Source of the DNA: Erysipelotrichaceae bacterium
Lineage (GTDB): Bacteria > Bacillota_I > Bacilli_A > Erysipelotrichales > Erysipelotrichaceae
Length of the DNA stretch: 20,346 nt
Reading direction: 5' to 3'
Assembly: GCA_003446295.1 (NCBI GenBank)
Contig: DMBB01000107.1
Span: 1-20,346 of the forward strand
In this document: piece by piece, positions 12,522 to 20,187 of the stretch
Layout of the letters: every line of letters begins with the position of its first letter
Numbering within the stretch: position 1 is the stretch's first letter
Position numbers and translations under genes: made by a program
Notes under the pieces: model-generated
The model's input: only the letters and a program-made list of their open reading frames with translations
Told to the model about the DNA's origin: nothing
The model's database searches: none

Positions 12522-13427
12522 ATGAAAATCGTACCTGTCGTACCCAGAGGATACTGTCAAGGCGTTGTCAGGGCGATCAGGATCGCCAGGGAAACAGCTG
12601 AAAAATATCAGGGCATGCCCATCTGCATGCTCGGCATGATCGTTCATAATAAATACGTTGTACGGGAATGTGAAGCACTCGGCATACGTTTTGTTGAGGA
12701 TCCCCGTAAAACAAGACTGGAGCTTCTTGATCAGATCGATGAGGGCGTTGTGATCTTTACAGCCCACGGCGTCAGCGACGCTGTCAGGGAGAAAGCAGAA
12801 CAGAAAGGACTGATCGCGATTGATGCGACATGCCCGGATGTCCTGAAGACCCATGATCTGATCAAAGAGCACTGCAAAAAAGGCGATGTCATCTATATCG
12901 GGAAAAAAGGACATCCTGAAGCGGATGGAGCATTAGGCCTGAGCGACCGTGTATATCTTGTAACAAATGAGGAGGATGCTGCAGATCTGCCTGATACGCT
13001 GGAGAATATCCTGATCACAAACCAGACGACGCTCGGCATACTGGAAACAGAGAAAACGCTGAACGCCTGTCTGAAACGCTGGCCTGACGCCGTTCCTGCA
13101 CCGGAGATCTGTGCAGCCACAAGATTCCGTCAGACTGCCGTGATGAACCTAAAGGATATCGATGTGCTGATCGTTGTCGGTGATCCCCATTCCAACAATA
13201 CGAACCAGCTGAAGCAGATCGGTCTTTCCTCCGGCATCAAGCACGTCTATATGGCTGAGACATGCATGGATCTGAAGGAAGAAATGATAAAGGATGCCGA
13301 TACCGTAGCGGTGACCGCCGGGTCATCCACGCCTACGATACTGACATCCCAGGTAATTTCATTTCTGCAGTCTTATGCGGAAAACGGTGACTTTACGCCT
13401 CCTCAGATCCCGGATCACGTCTTCTGA
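12522..13427 (+). CDS. ispH: 4-hydroxy-3-methylbut-2-enyl diphosphate reductase IspH
   Basis: A 301-residue [4Fe-4S] enzyme that performs the last MEP pathway step, reducing HMBPP to IPP and DMAPP. The three cluster Cys are C12 (RGYCQGV), C104 (DATCP) and C197 (EICAATRFRQ). Substrate-binding residues are also present: H42 (IVHNKYV), H82 (TAHGVS), H131 and E133 (KKGHPEADG), T169/T170 (NQTTL) and the HSNNTNQL segment. The start has AGGAGG 7 bases upstream. The gene is divergent from cshB and convergent with rsuA, whose 3' end it overlaps by 35 bases with no terminator in between. Together with ispG it indicates isoprenoid synthesis by the MEP route. Confidence 0.96.
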   Translation: MKIVPVVPRGYCQGVVRAIRIARETAEKYQGMPICMLGMIVHNKYVVRECEALGIRFVEDPRKTRLELLDQIDEGVVIFTAHGVSDAVREKAEQKGLIAIDATCPDVLKTHDLIKEHCKKGDVIYIGKKGHPEADGALGLSDRVYLVTNEEDAADLPDTLENILITNQTTLGILETEKTLNACLKRWPDAVPAPEICAATRFRQTAVMNLKDIDVLIVVGDPHSNNTNQLKQIGLSSGIKHVYMAETCMDLKEEMIKDADTVAVTAGSSTPTILTSQVISFLQSYAENGDFTPPQIPDHVF

Positions 13428-14103
13428 GACTGCTGAGTTCAGCTTCCGTCAGTTCACGATAGCTGCCTTCCGGCAGGTCTTCGTCCAGAACAAGATCCTT
13501 CATACGGATGCGCTTCAGTTCAATAACTTCGTTATTGATCGCCTGGAACATCCGTTTGATCTGATGATACTTCCCTTCTTTGATCACAAGACGGCAATGA
13601 TGATCGTCTTCGATCGTATAGGAAGCAGGTCTGCATTTCTCTCCGTCCTCAAGGACGATCCCGTCTTTAAATTTCTCAAGGTCCTCTTCAGCAAGGGGAT
13701 CTTTTAATGTGACCGCATATTCCTTTTCCACATGGTGTTTCGGGGACAGCAGTTCATGCGCCAGATCTCCGTCATTGGTGATCAGAAGGAGCCCTGTTGT
13801 ATCCTTGTCGAGTCTTCCGCAGGGAAACAGATTTTTATCCGGTTCATCGATCAGATAGAGAACGGAATCCGGATCATCGGTCGAACTGACATACCCTTTC
13901 GGCTTGTTCAGCAGGAAATAAGCATATCTGCGGTAGCGGACAGTTTCCCCGTCTACCGTTATGATATCATGCGCTTCATCCGCTTTATGTCCGGGGTTGG
14001 TTACGATCTGTCCGTTGACGGAAACAAGCTTGTTCTTCAGCAGCTTCTTCACGTCATTTCTGCTTCCGTATCCGGAATCAGCCAGCAGTTTATCAAGCCT
14101 CAT
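13393..14103 (-). CDS. rsuA: RsuA-family 16S rRNA pseudouridine synthase
   Basis: A 236-residue enzyme with an N-terminal S4 RNA-binding domain (1-60, starting MRLDKLLADSGYGSRND) and a pseudouridine synthase domain carrying the catalytic Asp in GRLDKDTTGLL (about D99). The later motif EGKYHQIKRMF is typical of RsuA/RluB/E/F. It probably modifies U516 of 16S rRNA. The start at 14101-14103 is preferred over an ATG at 14110-14112, because AGGAG is 9 bases upstream and the protein then begins as its relatives do. It is the last gene of the lipoprotein-murJ-rsuA operon, 5 bases after murJ. I recall a similar murJ-pseudouridine synthase pair (ytgP-ytzG) in Bacillus. Confidence 0.93.
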   Translation of the reverse strand: MRLDKLLADSGYGSRNDVKKLLKNKLVSVNGQIVTNPGHKADEAHDIITVDGETVRYRRYAYFLLNKPKGYVSSTDDPDSVLYLIDEPDKNLFPCGRLDKDTTGLLLITNDGDLAHELLSPKHHVEKEYAVTLKDPLAEEDLEKFKDGIVLEDGEKCRPASYTIEDDHHCRLVIKEGKYHQIKRMFQAINNEVIELKRIRMKDLVLDEDLPEGSYRELTEAELSSLRRRDPGSEEA

Positions 14104-14108
14104 CAGGA

Positions 14109-15752
14109 TCATCTCCTGCGGAAGCCGCCTGTGAGCAGCTGCTTCATTGACTTATGGAATACTGCCTGCGGCACCTTCATTGCGGCAGTCACAGAGATAT
14201 AAACGATCATGCCGGCAATTCCGACCAGCGCAAGCTGACCAAGGCATACGATCCTGGATACGGTATTGAATGTAAAGCCAGCAAGCTCGATCAGTGCAAA
14301 TACGCCGTTCATTGCCATACAGCCGAGGATCATCTTGAAGAGTCTGATCAGTGTCTGTCCATAGGCTGCGCCGTATCTGTTTTTGATCTTGCCAAGGCAC
14401 AGATAGATGATCGTGCAGCTGCACAGAACACTGGAAATGATCGCTCCGGGATAGCCGATCAGTCGCATCGCAGGATAGAATGTCACGCATTTGACGATAA
14501 ATCCGATCAGCAGATAGAAGATGCTTTCTTTTCTGAGATGAAGCGTCATCATCATGGAACTGCAGACCGGCGTGATCGTTGTCACGATTGCAAGCAGCGC
14601 GGCATAGGACAATGCCTGTGCACCGTACTCAAGGTTTGCGTTTCCGTACATGACGCAATAGATCGGACGCGACAGCACGCAGAGACAGAAGCAGATCGGC
14701 ACACCGATGTAAAGCACCGTATCCAGGCACTCACGCACATACCTGCGCAGATCCTTCATGTTTCTGGTTTCCAGGGCTGTCGTCATATAAGGAACGATGC
14801 CGACAGAGAATCCAGCACCTAACACCTGCGGAATGGATGTCAGCTTATCGCACTGCACCTCGATGATACCGTAGATCAGTGTGGCAGTTTCATACTGCAT
14901 GCCGAGCTTCGTCATAGTCGGCACAAAGAAGTTTGTATTGATCAATGTCTGTGAATTGCCAAGGATCGCCGCAAACAGATACGGCAGTCCGAACGCAAAC
15001 AGCTCTTTGAGGATATCGTTTTTTCTGACAGCAGGTGTTTCCTGTGCACGTGCTGTTCTTGCGATCGCACCGATATGACGCCTGTCGAACCGGCTGTAGA
15101 ACAGGATCGCACAGAGCGCTCCGATCGATGTTGCGAGGATCGCCATGTATACAGCCCAGATGCTGTTGAAGCGAAGGATCTTGACAGTCACATAGCCAAG
15201 TCCCAGCAGTGCTGCAACTCTGGCGATCTGTTCAAGGACCTGTGAATCAGCATAGACACGCAGTTCCTTCATGCCCTGATAGAAACCTCTGTATGAATAC
15301 AGGATCGGGACAAGGAACAATGCGATGGCCAGGATCATGAAGCATGTACGCATCTGCGATATATCAAGACCTGTTGCCTGTGAGCCAAGAATAGCTGTTG
15401 CCAGCGGCTTGGAGATGAGGATGAATATCATCGACATCAGGAATCCTGATACGCTCAGGATCGCTGTTGAAAGCCTTCTGATCAGCATAACGGTCTTATA
15501 GTCGTTGCGTGTTACATACTTCGCAACGATCGCAGCGATCGCATACGGCAGTCCGGCAGAACTGATCTGCAGCAGGACATTGTAGTATGTATAAGGCGCA
15601 GAATAGAAGATCATGTTCTTTTCACCGGCCAGAGCAGTAAACGGGATCACGTAGAACAGACCGATCGCCTTTGCCAGAAACACGCCGGCAGAACTGGTCA
15701 GAGAACCTGCCAGAAATGACTGTTTCACTCTTGAAGATGTATCAGTGCTCAT
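14109..15752 (-). CDS. murJ: MurJ/SpoVB-family lipid II flippase
   Basis: A 547-residue polytopic membrane protein of the MVF/MOP superfamily with about 14 hydrophobic segments. It begins with FLAGSLTSSAGVFLAKAIGL, matching YtgP/SpoVB-type N-termini. Charged loops such as YSYRGFYQGMKELRVYADSQVLEQIARV are characteristic of polysaccharide or lipid II flippases. Its likely role is to move lipid II across the membrane for peptidoglycan synthesis. Members of the family also export other polysaccharide precursors, so the substrate is inferred. AGGAGG lies 6 bases before the start. Its first 11 bases overlap the end of the lipoprotein gene, and rsuA follows at once, pointing to one transcript. Confidence 0.9.
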   Translation of the reverse strand: MSTDTSSRVKQSFLAGSLTSSAGVFLAKAIGLFYVIPFTALAGEKNMIFYSAPYTYYNVLLQISSAGLPYAIAAIVAKYVTRNDYKTVMLIRRLSTAILSVSGFLMSMIFILISKPLATAILGSQATGLDISQMRTCFMILAIALFLVPILYSYRGFYQGMKELRVYADSQVLEQIARVAALLGLGYVTVKILRFNSIWAVYMAILATSIGALCAILFYSRFDRRHIGAIARTARAQETPAVRKNDILKELFAFGLPYLFAAILGNSQTLINTNFFVPTMTKLGMQYETATLIYGIIEVQCDKLTSIPQVLGAGFSVGIVPYMTTALETRNMKDLRRYVRECLDTVLYIGVPICFCLCVLSRPIYCVMYGNANLEYGAQALSYAALLAIVTTITPVCSSMMMTLHLRKESIFYLLIGFIVKCVTFYPAMRLIGYPGAIISSVLCSCTIIYLCLGKIKNRYGAAYGQTLIRLFKMILGCMAMNGVFALIELAGFTFNTVSRIVCLGQLALVGIAGMIVYISVTAAMKVPQAVFHKSMKQLLTGGFRRR

Positions 15753-16341
15753 CAGTTTCCTCCTCAGGCAGTGCTGAAGGTTCAGCAGTGCTCTCCGGTA
15801 CAGGCTCAGGTATCATATCTGACGGATAAGTAAATCCGTCTGTTGTCAGAACCATAGATATATATTCACGTGTGATCTTCTCACGGTTTCTGTCTTTCCA
15901 TTCAACCAGAAGCTTCAGTCTGACTTCTTTCTCTTCGCATTCCCCGCCAAGCACAAGACCCTTGACGTATCCTGCATCGGCATTTGCCTGATAAGGGATC
16001 AGACTGTAATCCTTTGAATCAAAAATGCCTACGCTCGGCATCATCTTCTTGGAGTCTTCAAAAGCAACATCGTTTTCAACTGCCATCATTGTGACATCAT
16101 ACATGGAGACCTGTGCATTATCGAGAAATACGTAGTAGCGGTGTGTTCCGTCAGGCATATTGCTCATCTGCGCACTGATCGTATAGTAAAGCGATCTTCC
16201 GATGAAGCGCTCATTGTCCTCGATCGCTTTATAATATCCTTCATATGCGGTCTGCGCCGCTGTCTCACTGTCATTCCTGCGCATCACGCATCCGGACAGT
16301 ATCAATGCATATGAAAAAAGACAAATCAGTAATTTTCGCAT
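15742..16341 (-). CDS. Putative lipoprotein upstream of murJ
   Basis: A 199-residue protein starting MRKLLICLFSYALILSGC. The lipobox LSGC gives a predicted lipid-modified Cys18, so it is expected on the outer face of the membrane. The mature part is rich in β-prone segments, has a cluster of Met residues (YDVTMMAVEND, KKMMPSVG), and ends in a Pro/Glu/Ser-rich tail of about 30 residues. I do not recognise a domain. The start has GGAGGT 5-6 bases upstream. The frame is open back to 16539, but that part is not typical coding sequence. It is the first gene of the operon with murJ and rsuA, so a link to cell-wall export is possible but only by location. Confidence 0.85.
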   Translation of the reverse strand: MRKLLICLFSYALILSGCVMRRNDSETAAQTAYEGYYKAIEDNERFIGRSLYYTISAQMSNMPDGTHRYYVFLDNAQVSMYDVTMMAVENDVAFEDSKKMMPSVGIFDSKDYSLIPYQANADAGYVKGLVLGGECEEKEVRLKLLVEWKDRNREKITREYISMVLTTDGFTYPSDMIPEPVPESTAEPSALPEEETDEH

Positions 16342-16357
16342 AAAATACCTCCATGTG

Positions 16358-16366
16358 ATTATAACA
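16358..16366 (-). promoter_or_regulatory. Extended -10 promoter of the lipoprotein-murJ-rsuA operon
   Basis: On the minus strand TGTTATAAT forms a perfect -10 with an extended TGn element. No clear -35 lies upstream. The leader would be very short. Confidence 0.55.
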
Positions 16367-16427
16367 TGGCTGTTGCGTCCTGACGGAACAGATTCAGTAT
16401 ACAGATCCGTATTTTTGACAACGCCTG

Positions 16428-16453
16428 AAAAAAAAGCGCACCCCTGCGGATGC
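16428..16453 (-). terminator. Terminator after tyrS
   Basis: On the minus strand GCATCC (16448-16453) pairs with GGGTGC (16438-16443), with one G-U pair, around a 4-base loop and is followed by GC and eight T (16428-16435). Confidence 0.8.
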
Positions 16454-16465
16454 ACTTCAATGGAG

Positions 16466-17719
16466 TTATTTGCTGAAGATAAGGATCGTGTAGTTTTTCT
16501 TTCCTTTTTTGAGAATCGAGAATTCCTGGTCGATCGCATCAGCCTTTGTCAGAACAGCACCGATATCAGTGATCTTCTGTCCATTGACCTGGATGCTGCC
16601 CTGCTGGATCAGTTTTCTTGCGTCACCCTTGGAACGGGAAACACCGGAGGATACGAGCGCGTCGATCACAGTCGTTCCATCGGCGATCTCGCTCTTTGCG
16701 GCATCCTGCAGTCCTTCTTTGATCTCGGCACCGCTCAGCTTCATGATGTCGCCGCCGAACAGTGTTTCGGAAATACGAACTGCCTTTTCAAGTCCTTCTG
16801 CACCATGCACCATCTCTGTCAGCTCTTCAGCCAGTGCCTTCTGAGCATTTCTGAGTTCCGGATGTTCCTTCATCTCAGCTTCCAGTGCCATGATCTCTTC
16901 CGGAGAACGCAGGCTCAGACGCTTCAGGTAGTCAACCACGTCAGCATCCGGTGTATTGAGCCAGAACTGATAGAATTCATAAGCGTTTGTACGTTCAGGA
17001 TCCAGCCAGATATTCTTTCCTTCGGACTTGCCGAATTTTGAACCGTCGGACTTTGTGATCAGCGGTGAAGTGATGCCGAATACCTTGGCGGTTTCTCCTT
17101 CTTCCTTGCGGATCAGTTCAAGACCGGTCGTCAGGTTGCCCCACTGATCAGAGCCGCCGATCTGGATCTGGCAGTGATGTCTTCTGTAAAGGAAGAGCCA
17201 GTCGATCGCCTGCAGGATCGTGTAGCTGAATTCTGTATAGGAAATACCTGAATCAAGACGTTTTCTGATCGTATCCTTGTTGATCATGTAGGATACGTTG
17301 AACAGTTTGCCGAAATCCCTCAGGAAACTGAGCAGGTTCATATCACCCAGCCAGTTATTGTTGTTTTCCATGATTGCAGCATTTGAGCCGTCGAATTTCA
17401 GGAACTTTGCAAGCTGTTCCTTGATGCAGTCCGCATTGTGAAGCACTTCTTCATGTGTCAGCAGCTTGCGCTCCGTCGTCGGACGGGGATCACCGATCAT
17501 ACCTGTGAAGCCTCCGCACAGTGCGATCGGCGTATGACCTGCGTTCTGATACCTTCTCAGCAGGATGATCTGCTGCAGATGACCGACATGGAGTGAATCA
17601 GCAGTCGGGTCAAAACCGCAGTAAATGGTCGTCGGGTTTTTCAGCTGCTCAACCAGTCCGTCATAATCGGTGCAGTCTTTAACAAGACCGCGCCATTTCA
17701 ATTCTTCAATAAATTCCAT
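16466..17719 (-). CDS. tyrS: Tyrosyl-tRNA synthetase
   Basis: A 417-residue class I aminoacyl-tRNA synthetase that attaches tyrosine to its tRNA. The HIGH motif is HVGH (44-47) and the KMSKS motif is KFGKS (218-222). The Tyr-binding segments YCGFDPTADSLH, CGGFTGMIGDP and QIGGSDQWGN are intact. The C-terminal about 65 residues form the S4-like tRNA-binding domain (SRSKGDARKLIQQGSIQVNG). Length and motifs fit the TyrS type found in most Firmicutes. GGGAGG lies 8 bases upstream of the start. Expression is controlled by the Tyr T-box leader at 17748-17964. A strong terminator follows. Confidence 0.97.
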   Translation of the reverse strand: MEFIEELKWRGLVKDCTDYDGLVEQLKNPTTIYCGFDPTADSLHVGHLQQIILLRRYQNAGHTPIALCGGFTGMIGDPRPTTERKLLTHEEVLHNADCIKEQLAKFLKFDGSNAAIMENNNNWLGDMNLLSFLRDFGKLFNVSYMINKDTIRKRLDSGISYTEFSYTILQAIDWLFLYRRHHCQIQIGGSDQWGNLTTGLELIRKEEGETAKVFGITSPLITKSDGSKFGKSEGKNIWLDPERTNAYEFYQFWLNTPDADVVDYLKRLSLRSPEEIMALEAEMKEHPELRNAQKALAEELTEMVHGAEGLEKAVRISETLFGGDIMKLSGAEIKEGLQDAAKSEIADGTTVIDALVSSGVSRSKGDARKLIQQGSIQVNGQKITDIGAVLTKADAIDQEFSILKKGKKNYTILIFSK

Positions 17720-17747
17720 TTCTGTTTCCTCCCTGAGCGCATTATAA

Positions 17748-17964
17748 AGGCGCCCTTACATTCTAAGGACGCCTCAGCGCGGTACCACCTTAGTTCATGA
17801 AATCATTCATGCACTCATCTATGCCTTTAACGCAGGCGCACACGCCCTGCCTTTTGAGACAGGAAGCTCCGGGATGTATTCCTTACATGCTCTGCCGTTC
17901 CCTTTCACCAGCCGGGACGTCTCTAGTGCGGCTTCACATAAAGTACTTATTCCTTTCACAGCCA
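17748..17964 (-). promoter_or_regulatory. Tyrosine T-box leader of tyrS
   Basis: The conserved T-box sequence AGGTGGTACCGCG is read on the minus strand at 17778-17790. Upstream, the distal stem I region shows GGCTGGTGAAAGG. A GAATACATCCCGGAGC segment places a UAC tyrosine specifier codon at 17876-17878. Downstream, an 11-bp terminator stem (17748-17758 with 17764-17774, one G-U pair) is followed by TTTATAAT. The competing antiterminator would use the T-box sequence. Uncharged tRNA-Tyr should stabilise the antiterminator and allow tyrS transcription. This leader fills most of the gap between ccpA and tyrS. Its 5' edge is estimated from the promoter. Confidence 0.93.
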
Positions 17965-17969
17965 TAACG

Positions 17970-17998
17970 ACTATAACAGCCGTTGGTTTGAATGTCAA
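17970..17998 (-). promoter_or_regulatory. Promoter of the tyrS T-box transcript
   Basis: On the minus strand TTGACA (17993-17998), a 17-base spacer, and TATAGT (17970-17975) with an extended TGT just before it. The -35 hexamer contains the TGA stop codon of the ccpA-like gene (17995-17997). Confidence 0.8.
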
Positions 17999-18987
17999 TT
18001 CTTCGTTGTCTGACGCGGCGTAAACAGATAGCTCAGCTCTGTTTCGGGATGCACGTCATTCTGATTGTTCAGCATCTTTGTCATGATCCTCATGGATACA
18101 GCTCCCAGGTCATATGACGGGATCGAGAAGCTGGAGATCTGCGGACGCATCATGGAGTTGTACTTTGTGTCTATGACACAGACGACTTCCATATCGTTCG
18201 GAACATCGATCCCGTTTTCTCTTGCTGTATTCACGATCGCCATTGCCTGTGAATCACGGTTGCCGATCATCAGATCATAATGGTGATCCTTGAGCCATCT
18301 GCTGAGGAATGCATAGCTCGTTCTGGTATCTGAAGGGATCTCCAGATAACCGTCAAACTTCATGCCCTTCTTCGCAAACGCACGTTCTGCTCCGCTGACC
18401 ATCTGCTTGCTGGAATAATGATTCTTACGATCTTCGATGATCGCGATGTTGGTCTTGTCTTCTTCCAGATATTTCAGTGTCAGTTCATAGACTGCCTTCT
18501 CAATATCTACATAAACACAGCATACATTATCAGCCTTGACACGGTTCCCGATGACAACGATCGGAATATTATACTTGGACAGCTGTTCGATCTCGGGCAT
18601 CATCAGCTTATCGTTATAGACGATCACACCGTCAACACGGCTCTTGATGATCTCCTCAACGATCTCATTGACATCTGTAATGCCTTCAGTGATCGTATGC
18701 AGCATAATGTTGTAGTTATAGATCTTTGCGACATCGATCAGACCGTTGATGATCTGACCGGTATAGGTGAAACTGGCTTCCGGTACGACAAGCCCGATGG
18801 TCGTTGTCTTCTGCAAAGCCAGGCCCTGCGCGATAGCATTGGGTTTGTAACCAAGCTTTTCTATAGCAGCCTGAACTCGTTCCTGTGTCGGTGCTTTTAC
18901 AACATCGCTGCCGTTGATGACACGGGAAACAGTGGCCAGGGAGACACCGGCTTCCTTAGCGACATCATATATAGTAACTCGTTTCAT
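17995..18987 (-). CDS. ccpA: LacI-family transcriptional regulator, CcpA-like
   Basis: A 330-residue DNA-binding regulator. The N-terminal helix-turn-helix and hinge (1-60) read MKRVTIYDVAKEAGVSLATV and later KLGYKPNAIAQGLALQKTTT, very close to CcpA. A periplasmic-binding-type core (60-330) follows, with the VDGVIVYND and VVVIGN segments of the family. CcpA, with HPr phosphorylated on Ser, controls carbon catabolite repression in Firmicutes. The close linkage to tyrS also fits ccpA neighbourhoods I recall. Other LacI members cannot be fully excluded. AGGAGG lies 6 bases before the start. The gene follows the LEA-like gene by 32 bases, probably in the same transcript. It has no terminator of its own before the tyrS leader. 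Confidence 0.88.
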   Translation of the reverse strand: MKRVTIYDVAKEAGVSLATVSRVINGSDVVKAPTQERVQAAIEKLGYKPNAIAQGLALQKTTTIGLVVPEASFTYTGQIINGLIDVAKIYNYNIMLHTITEGITDVNEIVEEIIKSRVDGVIVYNDKLMMPEIEQLSKYNIPIVVIGNRVKADNVCCVYVDIEKAVYELTLKYLEEDKTNIAIIEDRKNHYSSKQMVSGAERAFAKKGMKFDGYLEIPSDTRTSYAFLSRWLKDHHYDLMIGNRDSQAMAIVNTARENGIDVPNDMEVVCVIDTKYNSMMRPQISSFSIPSYDLGAVSMRIMTKMLNNQNDVHPETELSYLFTPRQTTKN

Positions 18988-19019
18988 TTCCGGCCTCCTA
19001 CTGCATCAGCAGTTTAATC

Positions 19020-20117
19020 TTATTTCTTAAGAATCGTTTTCAGTGTTTCAACACCTTTATCGTAAATATCCTTGGCAGTATCTGTGATATTGTCCAGCGC
19101 TTCTCTCACCTCAGGTTTGGAAGCGAAATCAACGACTGCCTTCTGAACTGACTTTGCGCCTTCTGTAACAGCAGCGCCAACCTTCTCGGCTTCGTCCTTC
19201 AGTTTGCTGACGGTATCATTCAGTTTTTCTTCCGCTGTTTCTGTTTCAGGTTCTTCAGCTGCAGCACTGCGCACAGTGCCTGAGCCCTCATCCTGACCAA
19301 AGCTGTTCAACTTTTCGCTCAGTGTCTTATATGCTGTGCCGGCAAATGCCTTTGCCTTTTCTCCGGCATCGCTCAGACTCTGCTTGAGATCATCAAGATC
19401 CAGATCATCCAGCTTTTCTTTTACGTTTCCAGCCAGATCATTGAATACTTCTTTTGCCTTGTCAGCTGTTTCACTCAGTTTTTCAGTGACTGTATCTTTC
19501 AGATCTTCCGCTGCTTCTTTTGTTTCCTGAGCAGTTTCTGCAGCTTCCTGCTTCACTTCTTCAGCTGCTTCTTTCACTTCTTCAGCAGCTTCAGCAGCTT
19601 CCTGTTTAGCTTCTTCAACTGCTTCACATGCTGCTTCTTTCACTTCTTCAGCAGTTTCAGCCGCATCCTGTTTTGCTTCTTCAACTGCTTCACAAGGCTG
19701 TCCTGCTTCTGTCAGCTGGTCAGCTCTTTCGCCGGCAGCAGCTCTGGATTCATCAGCAGACTTCTGTGCATCTTCCTTTGCTTCTTCAAAGGATTCCTGT
19801 GCTTTTTCTTTCAGTTCTTCGAACTTAGCCTTTGCTTTTTCAGCCGCATCGCCGAATGCTTCGCTCAGCTGATCAGCTCTTTCACCAGCTTCTTTCTTGG
19901 ATCCCTCAGCGAATTCTTCTGCAGCCTCTTTGAGCTCAGCAGCCTTTTCCTTAGCTGCTTCTGTCCATTCACCGAGTGCCTGCTTTGCATCTTCAAAGAA
20001 AGACTCTGCTTTGCCGGCAGCTTCTTCCGCTGCTGCTGTTACCTTGTCCGCTCTTTCTCCTGCTGCTTCTCTTCCTTCTTCAGCAAGATCTTCGAGCTTT
20101 TTCAGTTCCTCACTCAT
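19020..20117 (-). CDS. LEA-like repetitive helical protein
   Basis: A 365-residue protein made almost wholly of Ala, Glu, Lys, Asp and Gln, predicted as long amphipathic helix with 11-residue periodicity like group 3 LEA or apolipoprotein repeats. AGERAD recurs at residues 19, 77 and 128. An exact-length 22-residue unit is tandemly repeated at 142-163 and 164-185, each starting with Cys. The C-terminal third contains NVKEKLDDLDLDDLKQSL and AYKTLSEKL, which are shared with the neighbouring truncated gene. There is no signal peptide or membrane segment. The start is the ATG at 20115-20117, with AAGGAGG 10 bases upstream; an open extension to 20171 lacks support. Function unknown. Stress protection or membrane/surface association are guesses from composition. 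It sits upstream of ccpA. Confidence 0.88.
   Translation of the reverse strand: MSEELKKLEDLAEEGREAAGERADKVTAAAEEAAGKAESFFEDAKQALGEWTEAAKEKAAELKEAAEEFAEGSKKEAGERADQLSEAFGDAAEKAKAKFEELKEKAQESFEEAKEDAQKSADESRAAAGERADQLTEAGQPCEAVEEAKQDAAETAEEVKEAACEAVEEAKQEAAEAAEEVKEAAEEVKQEAAETAQETKEAAEDLKDTVTEKLSETADKAKEVFNDLAGNVKEKLDDLDLDDLKQSLSDAGEKAKAFAGTAYKTLSEKLNSFGQDEGSGTVRSAAAEEPETETAEEKLNDTVSKLKDEAEKVGAAVTEGAKSVQKAVVDFASKPEVREALDNITDTAKDIYDKGVETLKTILKK
19563..19694. repeat. Two tandem 66-bp direct repeats inside the LEA-like gene
   Basis: The copies 19563-19628 and 19629-19694 differ at only a few bases and encode 22 residues each (two 11-residue turns), both beginning with a Cys codon. This indicates recent in-frame duplication. 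Confidence 0.85.
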
Positions 20118-20187
20118 TTCAATTATGCCTCCTTGTACTGCTTTATGATTGACTGCCGTAATACCCGGCAATTTGATCCTGAATCTG

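Noticed and set aside
14154..14822. Plus-strand open frame of 222 codons opposite murJ
   Set aside because: His/Asp/Cys-rich translation typical of antisense to a membrane protein gene. No start signal and no motif.
16342..16539. Upstream extension of the lipoprotein frame
   Set aside because: It would put 66 basic residues ahead of a perfect lipoprotein signal and across the promoter. The ATG at 16339-16341 has a good ribosome binding site.
16355..17041. Plus-strand open frame of 228 codons opposite tyrS
   Set aside because: It starts inside the lipoprotein promoter region and runs antisense to tyrS. No ribosome binding site or domain.
19563..19694. Direct repeats considered as a CRISPR-like array
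   Set aside because: Only two adjacent copies without spacers, in frame within a coding repeat protein.
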